A DNA stretch of 49,593 bases from contig CAIQPK010000087.1 of NCBI GenBank assembly GCA_903873705.1, positions 1-49,593 on the forward strand. The letters run 5' to 3'. Positions within the stretch are counted from its first letter, which is position 1. Every line of letters starts with the position of its first letter. Below, in pieces: positions 42,605-49,593 of the stretch. The DNA is from an uncultured Acidobacteriota bacterium. Its GTDB lineage: Bacteria > Acidobacteriota > Terriglobia > Terriglobales > Acidobacteriaceae. Made by a program: the position numbers and the translations under genes. The notes below the pieces were generated by a model. It made no database searches, was not told where the DNA came from, and was given only the letters and a program-made list of their open reading frames with translations.

Positions 42605-43237
42605 ATGATCCGCGAAACCTTCCCCGTCGGCATGCTGCAATGCAACTGCACCATCCTCGGCGATGAGACCTCCCGCGAAGCCATCGTCATCGACCCCGGC
42701 GCCGACATCCCCCGCATCCTCGCCATCCTCGCCCGCCACCAACTCACCGCAAAACAGATCGTCATCACCCACGCCCACTTCGACCACATCGCCGCCGCGC
42801 AGGAACTCAAACAAATCACCGGCGCCCCCATCATGTACAACCAGGCCGACCTCCCCCTCGTTGCCATCATGGAGCAGCAGCCCACCTGGATCGGCCTGCC
42901 CGCCACCCCCGCCGACGTCCACCCACCCGACCACTCCCCCACCGACAACGAAACCCTTTCCATCCGCGGCCTCTCGGCAACCGTCCTCCACACCCCCGGC
43001 CACACCGAAGGCAGCCTCTGCCTCCACCTACCCGAGCACCACCTCCTCATCGCGGGCGACACTCTCTTCGCCGGCGGCGTAGGCCGCACCGACTTCCCCT
43101 TCGGCAGCACCGCCAAACTCATCGACAGCATCAACACCCGCCTCCTCCCCCTCCCCGAAGCCACCACCGTCATCCCCGGCCACGGCCCCGAAACCACCAT
43201 CGGCGAAGAAAAGCTCCACAACCCCTTCCTCGGCTGA
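42605..43237 (+). CDS. MBL-fold metallohydrolase (glyoxalase II-like)
   Basis: 210 residues. The metal-binding motif is THAHFDH with H56, H58, D60 and H61. HTPGHTEGSLCLH provides the next His, AGDTLFAGGVGRTDF the bridging Asp, and VIPGHGPETTIGEE the last His. Length and motif context match the YcbL-type glyoxalase II-like group, which hydrolyses thioesters such as lactoylglutathione analogues; the real substrate is unknown. No Shine-Dalgarno is seen because the heptamer array abuts the start, so initiation may be leaderless or weak. Confidence 0.9.
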   Translation: MIRETFPVGMLQCNCTILGDETSREAIVIDPGADIPRILAILARHQLTAKQIVITHAHFDHIAAAQELKQITGAPIMYNQADLPLVAIMEQQPTWIGLPATPADVHPPDHSPTDNETLSIRGLSATVLHTPGHTEGSLCLHLPEHHLLIAGDTLFAGGVGRTDFPFGSTAKLIDSINTRLLPLPEATTVIPGHGPETTIGEEKLHNPFLG

Positions 43238-43459
43238 AAGCCTCAACTGCGAATCCTCCCCGCTTTTCTGAGCTCAAGCCCTCTGCGCTCTAAGCTGCCT
43301 CCAACCCCTCGCCCCTCAGCCCTCCCACCCTCAAGCCTCAACAAAGTAATCCGCTCCATCAAATTCTCAAATCCCCACCCTCCCTCACCGCATTCCCTCC
43401 CCTCCCCTGCACAAAATGTGTAGTCTTATGAAAATTCACCCGCCCCGGGAGAGGCCATC

Positions 43460-44761
43460 ATGGAGAATGTCAACAGGCGAACCGTATTGACCTGGCTCGG
43501 CACGGCCACCGCCGCCGCAGCCTCTGCCTCCACCACCCTCGCCCAAACCAAACCCGCCCAAACCAAACCCGCCCAAACCAAACCCGCCGCCCCCGCCATC
43601 GGCCGCAATCTCCCCGACATCACCGTGCTCGGCGCCGGAGCCTTCGGCGTCTGGACCGCACTCTGCCTCCGCGAGCGCGGCGCCAACGTCACTCTCCTCG
43701 ACAGCTACGGCGCCGGCAACGCCCGCCAGGCCTCCGGCGACGAGACCCGCATGATCCGTTGCGCCTACGGCGATCGCGAAATCTACTCCCGCTGGGCAAA
43801 AGAGGCCTTCGCTCTCTGGCACCAGCGCCAGGCCGAATTCAAGCGCCGCCTCATCTTCGTCAACGGTGTCCTCGGCCCCAACGTCCGCCAATCCGAGTTC
43901 GAAGCCCAGCAGCGCATCTACAAAAAGCTCGACATCCCCTTCGAAACCCTCTCCGCCGATGAGTGCAAAAAGCGCTGGCCCCAGGGCGGTTTCGAAGGCG
44001 ACACCAACGCCTTTTACGAACCCAACGCCGGCACCGTCAAAGCCCGCGAAGCGCTCATAGCCGCCACCGAAGTCTTTGTCCAGAAAGGTGGCACCTACAA
44101 AATAGGAATGGCCACCCTCGGCGCATCCGCCGGCGGCAAAATGACCAGCCTCAAACTAGCCGACGGCGCCACCATGAGCACCGGGATGGCCATCTTCGCC
44201 TGCGGCCCCTGGCTCCCAACGGCGCTCCCCAACCTGCTCAACAACTTCATCCGTCGCACGCGTTCAGAAATCTTCTACGTCGGCTCGCCCCCGGGAGACC
44301 TCAGCTACCACTGGGAGCGCTTCCCCAACATCCTCTTCGGCGGCGGCGGCTACGCCCTCTCCGACGTCGACTACGGCTACAAAGTCGCCCCCAGCGGCCC
44401 CGGCACCCTCACCATAGACCCCGACCGCGACGAGCGCATCGTCTCCCCCATCATGTGGGAGATGGCCCGCCGCTTTGTAGCCCACCGCACCCCCGGCCTC
44501 GTCGGACAGCCCGTCGTAGCCAGCCGCGTCTGCAACCTCGAAAACTCCGACAACGAGCACTTCATCATCGACACCCACCCTGAACTCGCCAACGTCTGGA
44601 TAGCCGGTGGCGGCTCCGGCCACGGCTTCAAAATGGGTCCCAAGACCGGCGAATACATCGCCGACCGCATCTGCGCCACAGCCGACCCCGTCGAAGAAAA
44701 AGCCCTCTTCGCCCTGAGCTCCCACAAAGCCTTCGGAGGCGGCCCCCTCCTCCGCGGTTAA
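43460..44761 (+). CDS. Tat-exported FAD-dependent oxidoreductase (DAO/sarcosine oxidase-like)
   Basis: 433 residues with GGGAGAGG just upstream of the ATG. NRRTVLTWLG at 5-14 resembles a twin-arginine signal. A linker contains AQTKP three times (28-42). The Rossmann motif VLGAGAFGVWTALCL has GAGAFG at 58-63, then VTLLDSYGAGNARQASGDETRMIR, typical of monomeric sarcosine oxidase and N-methyltryptophan oxidase relatives. The C-terminal FAD block is VWIAGGGSGHGFKMGPKTGEYIAD. It probably oxidises an amine in the periplasm; the substrate is unknown. It is followed by a repeat-rich gap. Confidence 0.87.
   Translation: MENVNRRTVLTWLGTATAAAASASTTLAQTKPAQTKPAQTKPAAPAIGRNLPDITVLGAGAFGVWTALCLRERGANVTLLDSYGAGNARQASGDETRMIRCAYGDREIYSRWAKEAFALWHQRQAEFKRRLIFVNGVLGPNVRQSEFEAQQRIYKKLDIPFETLSADECKKRWPQGGFEGDTNAFYEPNAGTVKAREALIAATEVFVQKGGTYKIGMATLGASAGGKMTSLKLADGATMSTGMAIFACGPWLPTALPNLLNNFIRRTRSEIFYVGSPPGDLSYHWERFPNILFGGGGYALSDVDYGYKVAPSGPGTLTIDPDRDERIVSPIMWEMARRFVAHRTPGLVGQPVVASRVCNLENSDNEHFIIDTHPELANVWIAGGGSGHGFKMGPKTGEYIADRICATADPVEEKALFALSSHKAFGGGPLLRG
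43541..43585 (+). repeat. Three exact 15-bp tandem repeats in the oxidoreductase linker
   Basis: GCCCAAACCAAACCC occurs three times in frame, giving AQTKP x3 just after the signal peptide. Copy number can change without breaking the frame, so linker length is expected to vary among strains. Confidence 0.8.
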
Positions 44762-45071
44762 GGAGTTCTGTTTGTATGACCGCAGGCTTCGCCTCGTAAA
44801 GGGGGTGGCTTCAGCCACCCCGTAGCGGACTCCGATAGATTCGGCCTCAGCCGAGGTAACGCTGAAAGCGCGCCGTCACACATGGAATAAGTCAGCGAAT
44901 GTGGCCAGTATGCGAGCCTTTACATGTGCGGATCATTCTGCACACTTGCCACGATGAGCAGATTTGTCTTTGCTTCTAGGTACCCCGAGGCTTCAGCCTC
45001 GGGTCTCATAGGTCCACCACAGACAGGGCTTTAGCCCGTGGGGTATGCCTTCGCCTGCACTGCCACAACCC
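44762..45071. repeat. Cluster of GGCTTCAGCC-core stem-loops (REP-like)
   Basis: A 310-bp gap between convergent genes with at least four hairpins: GGGGTGGCT-TC-AGCCACCCC (44803-44822), TCGGC-CTCA-GCCGA (44842-44855), CCCGAGGCT-TC-AGCCTCGGG (44984-45003) and GGGCT-TT-AGCCC (45026-45037). The last two are enclosed by outer arms TACCCC (44981-44986) and GGGGTA (45040-45045), making a bipartite element of 65 bp. The cores are alike, as in REP/BIME elements. It may also terminate both genes. Confidence 0.7.
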
Positions 45072-46268
45072 TCACCCCAACGCCACCAGCCGTCCCAGCC
45101 CCTCCACCCAAACCTCCGGCACGGTCAACAGACTCACCACCACCCGCCCCTCCGCCAACCCGTAAAACTCCCCCGGCTGCACCACCACCCCCACCTCCAG
45201 CGCCCGTTCAGCAAACGACCCCACCCGAGGCACCCTCACCACCGCCGTCCACCCCGCATCCATCGCCAGCCGCTCGCAATCCGACCCCGCCAGCACCGCA
45301 TCCATCACCCGCAAATTAGCCTCACAACGCGAACGAATCTGCCCTTGGATGCCGCCCCGCCCCGCCAGCCAGGCCGGCAGCGCATGCTGCACCGGCGCAT
45401 TCATCGAAAGAAACGTGTCCGCTACAATCTCCAGCCGCCCCATCGCCTCATCCGCTCCCGGTCCCGACGCCACAATCCACGAACACTTCATCTGCGGCAA
45501 CCCACAAACCTTACTCAACCCACTCAACACAAACGTCAGCGGCTGCTCCAAACCGGGTGCCCCATGTCCGGATTCTCGGACATGGGTTCGCACAATGTCC
45601 GGCCCCACCGTAAAGCTCCGAGCCTCAACCCCCGCCACACCATAATCCAGAAACACCTCATCCACCACCAGCGCCAACCCGCGCTCCGCACAAATCCTCT
45701 CCAGTTCACCCCGCTCCCGCTCCGAACAAAAGTGCCCCGTCGGATTATTCGGATGCACCACAATCACCGCCCGCGTCCGAGCACTAACCGCCGACTCCAG
45801 CGCCCCCAAATCGATCTGCCACCCCGCATGAGGGTCATAAACCAGCGGATACTCCCGCAGCCGCACCCCATCCAGCCGCGCGATGTACTCAAACAGCGGA
45901 TAACTAGGCGACGCCACCAGCACCTCATCACCCTCATCGCAAAGCAGCCGGAACAGGTAGCTGTAAGCCTCACTCGTACTCACCGTCAGGCACACCCGCT
46001 CCACCGGCACCTCCGCCCCATGATCGCGGTAGTACCCTCGCACCGCCTCCCGTGCCGACACCATCCCCAGCGCCTCCGGCTCATAAATCAGCGCTGCTCT
46101 CTCCGCCAGTGGAGCCAGCAGCGCCCGCTCGTCATACTTCAACCCGCAAGCCGTAGGGTTCGAGACCGTCAGATCCAGCGGCTCCCGCCCACTCTCCCTC
46201 GCCGCCCGCAGCTTCGCCGCAAACGCATTCTCCCCCAGTTCCCACGCCGTCCGTTCCGAAAACCGCAT
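45072..46268 (-). CDS. PLP-dependent class I/II aminotransferase with an in-frame repeat insert
   Basis: 398 residues. Fold-type I motifs: NNPTG at 174-178, the cofactor Asp in VVDEVFLDYG (203), and the Schiff-base Lys at 253 in LSGLSKVCGLPQMK. It is close to alanine/aspartate-type transaminases of the MalY/AlaA broad group; the substrate cannot be assigned. Residues about 228-239 (THVRESGHGAPG) are encoded by a palindromic repeat that has an intergenic copy at 1034, so the gene has taken up the element without losing frame. The insert lies just before the active-site strand, in a likely surface loop. The gene is read towards the REP-like cluster. Confidence 0.9.
   Translation of the reverse strand: MRFSERTAWELGENAFAAKLRAARESGREPLDLTVSNPTACGLKYDERALLAPLAERAALIYEPEALGMVSAREAVRGYYRDHGAEVPVERVCLTVSTSEAYSYLFRLLCDEGDEVLVASPSYPLFEYIARLDGVRLREYPLVYDPHAGWQIDLGALESAVSARTRAVIVVHPNNPTGHFCSERERGELERICAERGLALVVDEVFLDYGVAGVEARSFTVGPDIVRTHVRESGHGAPGLEQPLTFVLSGLSKVCGLPQMKCSWIVASGPGADEAMGRLEIVADTFLSMNAPVQHALPAWLAGRGGIQGQIRSRCEANLRVMDAVLAGSDCERLAMDAGWTAVVRVPRVGSFAERALEVGVVVQPGEFYGLAEGRVVVSLLTVPEVWVEGLGRLVALG
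45556..45590. repeat. REP-like palindromic repeat, copy 2, inside a coding region
   Basis: Perfect 10-bp arms, CCCATGTCCG (45561-45570) and CGGACATGGG (45577-45586), around GATTCT. The core is identical to the intergenic copy at 1034 except for one T. It encodes about 12 residues of the aminotransferase in the minus-strand frame. Confidence 0.75.
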
Positions 46269-46442
46269 GAGCCCATCCTAATCCGCCACAACATGAGCCC
46301 TGTCCCACCCCAACCGCACCGCCGATTCCCAAATCGGCACCAGCGCACCCAGCCAGCCTCTCCCGTCTCAACTTAGGACAACAAAAGAACTCTCTAACCA
46401 TTTGGTATGGAAGGCAGGCCATCCCGCCTTCTTCTCAACCCA

Positions 46443-49400
46443 ATGACCCGGACCCTTCGTCTCACCCTCGCCTCCGCTCTTCTCTCCCTCTTCGCCCCGT
46501 ACGCGGCGCCACAGGCCGTCAACGCTACCCAGCAGCTCACCCTCGCTGGCCTCCGCTCCAACGCCGGACACGGCAGCTTCCCCGCCGCCGCCTACGCCCC
46601 AGACGGCACCCTCTACCTCCTTTACGACCAGCACGACGGCGCACGGATCCTCAAGCTCAACCCCACCGGAACCACCCTCCTCGCCCAGGCCCAGCTAGGC
46701 TCAACTGGCGACATCCCCGTAGCCCTCGCCGTCGACCCCGCCGGCAACATCTACGTCGCCGGCACCTCCAGCGGAACCCTCACCGGAACCGCCGGCGCCG
46801 CCTTCCCCAACCGGGCCGACACCTCCACCAACTCTTTCCTAGCCAAACTCGACCCCAGCCTCAACACCCAATTCATCACCTTCCTCGGCGCCGGCCGCAC
46901 CGCCGTCACCAGTCTCGCCGTCACCGCCGACGCAGCCTTCCTGACCGGCATCACCTTCAACCCCACATTCCCCGTCACCCCCGGCGGCATCCAGCAAACC
47001 CCCGCCACCAACGCCAGCGAAGACGGCTTCGTAGAACGCTTCAACTCAACCGGCACCACCCTCATCTACGCCACCTACCTCACCGGCGCCAACGGCAACA
47101 CCGCCCCCGCCGCCATCGCCGCCGACAGCAGCGACAACGCCTACATCACCGGCTACACCTCCGCCCCCGGCTTCCCCACCATCGCCGCCCTCATCCCCTC
47201 CATCCTCGCCTCAGACTCCGGCTTCCTAACCCGCCTCAACCCCTCTGGCTCTGCGATCACCTTCTCCACCTTCATCCCCGGCGGCGGCATCAGCGGCCTC
47301 GCACTCGAAGCCTCCACCAACACCCTCCTCCTCACCGGCACCATCGCCCCCGGCCAATTCCCCATCGCAACGGCCCCCACACCGCTCGCCCCCACCACCT
47401 ACCAGTCCGTCGCCCGCATCGCCACCGACGGCCAAAGCATCCCCTCCTCCCAAATCCTGCTCCCCGGCACCCAAAGCTTCGTCACCACCTCCCCCGACGG
47501 TTCCGCCTGGATCACTGGCTCGATGATCACCGGCAACCTCACCGCCCCCCTCTTCCCCGGAACCAGCCAACCCCTCGCCCCCATCGGCGACGCCTTCGCC
47601 CTCCACCTCGGCGGCCAGCCCGCCAACCTCTTCGCCAACACCACCCTAACCACCCAACCCGCCGCTCCCACCATCTCCCCTACCGGCGCCATCGCGATCC
47701 CCGCCACCCTCAACCTCACCCTCACCCCTCCCGCCACGCCTACGCTCGACCTCCCCCTCATCAACGCCCCCAACCCCGCCCTCCCCAACACCCTCCACGA
47801 CCTCACCTGCACCGGCAACAACCAGTGCCAGCTCTCGAGCGCCTACCTCACCCTCATCTCCACCACCACCTCCGCCCCCTCCCTCACCCTCTCACTCGAC
47901 GCCTCCCCCAACCTCACTCTTCGCAACCAGGGCAGCGGAGCCGCCACCGGCCTCGCCCTCACCGCCAGCGGCTTCACTCTCTCCACCAACTGCCCCACCA
48001 CTCTCGCCCCCTCCAACACCTGCAGCATCGCCCTCGCCGGCACTGGCCCCGGAACCCTCACCGTCTCCGCCGCCAACACCCCCACCCAAACCTTTCCCAT
48101 CCCCGCCACCACCCTCACCCCCAACGCCCTCGCCGTCCAACCCGCCGAGCTCGACTTCGGCATCGTCACCTCCGCCGACGCCCCCACCCAGCGCACCCTC
48201 ACCGTCACCAACCTCAGCACCACACCGCAATCCTTCACCTCGACCCTCGACACCCTCGCCAAAACCCTCCCCTACGCCCTCACCGAATCCTCCACCGACT
48301 GCCCCTCAGACCCCAACGCACCCACCAGCGCCAAACTCCTCGCCCCCGCCGCCTCCTGCCACGTCACCCTCGTCCTCACCGCCACCACCGACGGCCCCAT
48401 CCACACCCTCTGGCGGGTCGCCAACACCGACGTCGCCATCGCCGCCGTCACCGCCACCGCCGCCCTCAACCTCTCCTCGCCCACCATCAACTTCGGCACG
48501 CAGTTCACCAACGGCCTCGCCCTCCCGCGCTATCTCTTCCTTTCCAATAACTCCTCCACACCCACCGCCCACACCACCGCTACGCTCCCCGCCGGTTCCC
48601 CCTTCGCCGTCACCGACGCCTGCCCCGATCAGCTCCCCGCACACTCCATCTGCCGCCTCACACTCACCTACAACTCCCCGAACTCCCCCTCCTCCGACTC
48701 CGCCACCCTCACCCTCGACCAGAACCTCACCCTCGCCATCACCGGCCGGACCCTCCCCCAGCAGGCCACCACCGGCTCCTCCGCCAACCCCAGCCTCTCC
48801 GTCTCACCCTCAACCCTCACCTTCGCCGACCCCGTCGCCACCACCGGCACCTCAACTGCTCAACCCGTCGTCATCAAAAACACCGGCCCCACCCCCATCA
48901 CCTTCACCACCACGCTCACCGGCGACTTCACCCAACAGAACGGCTGCCCCACCACCCTCCAGCCCGGCTCATCCTGCCAGACCCTCATCACCTTCGCGCC
49001 CTCGCAACCCGGCACCCGCCAGGGCCTCCTCGCCGTAACCTCCGGCAGCACCTTCGCGCCCACCTACGTCACCCTCACCGGCACCGCGACCCCGATCCTC
49101 CCCGCCAACAACGGCACCCTCACCCTCGGCCAGACCCTCGTCAACGAGCCCCTCGTTGCCTGGTACAAAATACAGCAACCCCTCACCTCCCTCACCCTCG
49201 CCTCCACCTCCCCAGCCTTCAACGTAGCCATCGCCGAAGACGCCGGCTTCGGCCACGGCACCCTCTCCCCCACCGCCTTCACCCCCTCCGCCACCGGCAC
49301 CTGCGGCAACTGCTACATCGCCGTCCAGTTCCTCACCGCCACCCCTGGCCCCCAATCCGCCACCCTCACCCTCGCCACGACCCCCACCGGCAACCCCTAC

Positions 49401-49593
49401 TCCCTCACCCTCACTGCCACCGCCCTCCCCGTCACCGGCCTCCTCCTCACCCCCATCACGCAGGAATTCGGCACTCTCCCCGTCCGCAGCAGCACCTCCC
49501 CCCGCCGCGTCACCCGCGCCACTCACCTCACCCCCAACACCGCCGTCCCCAACCGCTCCGCACCCACCCCCGGCGACGTCAAAATCATCTCCA
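46443..49593 (+). CDS. Large secreted protein with SBBP propeller and choice-of-anchor-D/Ig-like repeats, 3' end outside the window
   Basis: 1050 codons from ATG 46443 with no stop before the window end; ATG 46407 is in frame and would add 12 residues. A signal peptide (LRLTLASALLSLFAPYAAPQA) is followed by a region of about 420 residues with SBBP-type beta-propeller repeats (DPAGNIYVAGTSSG, NPSGSAITFSTF, SDNAYITGYTSAPGFP). From about residue 450, repeated 90-110 residue beta-sandwich units appear with the pattern L.F....G....Q...V.N.G....F......F......C...L..G..C....F.P, typical of choice-of-anchor D domains (for example PSLSVSPSTLTFADP, QQNGCPTTLQPGSSCQTLITFAP). Such proteins are abundant and exported in Acidobacteriota; the role is unknown, perhaps adhesion. 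Composition is extremely C-rich. Confidence 0.85.
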   Translation, partial: MTRTLRLTLASALLSLFAPYAAPQAVNATQQLTLAGLRSNAGHGSFPAAAYAPDGTLYLLYDQHDGARILKLNPTGTTLLAQAQLGSTGDIPVALAVDPAGNIYVAGTSSGTLTGTAGAAFPNRADTSTNSFLAKLDPSLNTQFITFLGAGRTAVTSLAVTADAAFLTGITFNPTFPVTPGGIQQTPATNASEDGFVERFNSTGTTLIYATYLTGANGNTAPAAIAADSSDNAYITGYTSAPGFPTIAALIPSILASDSGFLTRLNPSGSAITFSTFIPGGGISGLALEASTNTLLLTGTIAPGQFPIATAPTPLAPTTYQSVARIATDGQSIPSSQILLPGTQSFVTTSPDGSAWITGSMITGNLTAPLFPGTSQPLAPIGDAFALHLGGQPANLFANTTLTTQPAAPTISPTGAIAIPATLNLTLTPPATPTLDLPLINAPNPALPNTLHDLTCTGNNQCQLSSAYLTLISTTTSAPSLTLSLDASPNLTLRNQGSGAATGLALTASGFTLSTNCPTTLAPSNTCSIALAGTGPGTLTVSAANTPTQTFPIPATTLTPNALAVQPAELDFGIVTSADAPTQRTLTVTNLSTTPQSFTSTLDTLAKTLPYALTESSTDCPSDPNAPTSAKLLAPAASCHVTLVLTATTDGPIHTLWRVANTDVAIAAVTATAALNLSSPTINFGTQFTNGLALPRYLFLSNNSSTPTAHTTATLPAGSPFAVTDACPDQLPAHSICRLTLTYNSPNSPSSDSATLTLDQNLTLAITGRTLPQQATTGSSANPSLSVSPSTLTFADPVATTGTSTAQPVVIKNTGPTPITFTTTLTGDFTQQNGCPTTLQPGSSCQTLITFAPSQPGTRQGLLAVTSGSTFAPTYVTLTGTATPILPANNGTLTLGQTLVNEPLVAWYKIQQPLTSLTLASTSPAFNVAIAEDAGFGHGTLSPTAFTPSATGTCGNCYIAVQFLTATPGPQSATLTLATTPTGNPYSLTLTATALPVTGLLLTPITQEFGTLPVRSSTSPRRVTRATHLTPNTAVPNRSAPTPGDVKIIS

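Noticed and set aside
43238-43459. Possible third heptamer repeat array in a C/T-rich gap
   Set aside because: CCCTC-like words recur but without a steady 7-base period, so it is described only as a pyrimidine-rich spacer.
44762-45071. Possible CRISPR array in the repeat-rich gap
   Set aside because: The repeats are inverted stem-loops of different lengths, with no regular direct repeats and spacers, and no cas genes are near.
45045-46376. A 443-codon plus-strand open frame over the aminotransferase
   Set aside because: Arg/His/Pro-rich shadow opposite a gene with full PLP-enzyme motifs.

Overview
The window looks like a chromosomal segment of an Acidobacteriota member, most likely class Terriglobia (Granulicella, Edaphobacter or Terriglobus relatives). 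The reasons are high GC with strongly C-ending codons, PEP-CTERM proteins, a VPEID-type exosortase E/protease, a secreted protein with SBBP and choice-of-anchor-D type repeats, and short palindromic and heptanucleotide repeats between genes. The placement rests on gene content and remembered family distribution, not on a search.

Region 1 (1-18,860) is an exopolysaccharide/exosortase locus. It holds two GT4 and three GT2 glycosyltransferases, a deacetylase-fold-like protein, an acyltransferase, a pyruvyl-transferase-like protein, a Wzx-type flippase, a conserved secreted protein of unknown role, a GT39-like mannosyltransferase-type membrane protein, an O-antigen ligase/polymerase, a Gfo/Idh/MocA oxidoreductase and an NAD-dependent epimerase. 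It ends with exosortase E/protease. The exosortase frame begins with what looks like its own VPEID-CTERM substrate, fused in frame with no stop between, which is the most unusual feature here. A bidirectional terminator closes the locus.

Region 2 (18,880-27,210) is mixed: two PEP-CTERM proteins, tRNA-Leu(TAA), two MacB-like ABC permeases without an ATPase, a fatty acid hydroxylase family protein, a TPR/SLT lytic transglycosylase and tRNA-Leu(GAG).

Region 3 (27,420-32,980) is an imuA-imuB-dnaE2 mutagenesis cassette with overlapping genes. Its codon use is visibly different from its surroundings, and a perfect 15-nt palindrome lies just upstream. A 57-residue membrane protein gene follows at 33,086.

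Region 4 (33,510-39,971, minus strand) is a respiratory operon read as mono-heme cytochrome c, Rieske protein, cytochrome b fused to cytochrome c, decaheme MtrA/DmsE-like cytochrome, then MtrB/PioB-like outer-membrane barrel. This pairs a bc-type quinol oxidoreductase with a trans-outer-membrane electron conduit. A perfect CRP-type palindrome lies upstream.

Region 5 (40,055-49,593) carries an M61 peptidase, secG, an MBL-fold hydrolase preceded by four heptamer repeats, a Tat-type FAD oxidoreductase, a cluster of stem-loop repeats, a PLP aminotransferase whose reading frame contains a palindromic repeat also found at 1,034, and the 5' 3.1 kb of a large secreted repeat protein that runs off the window.
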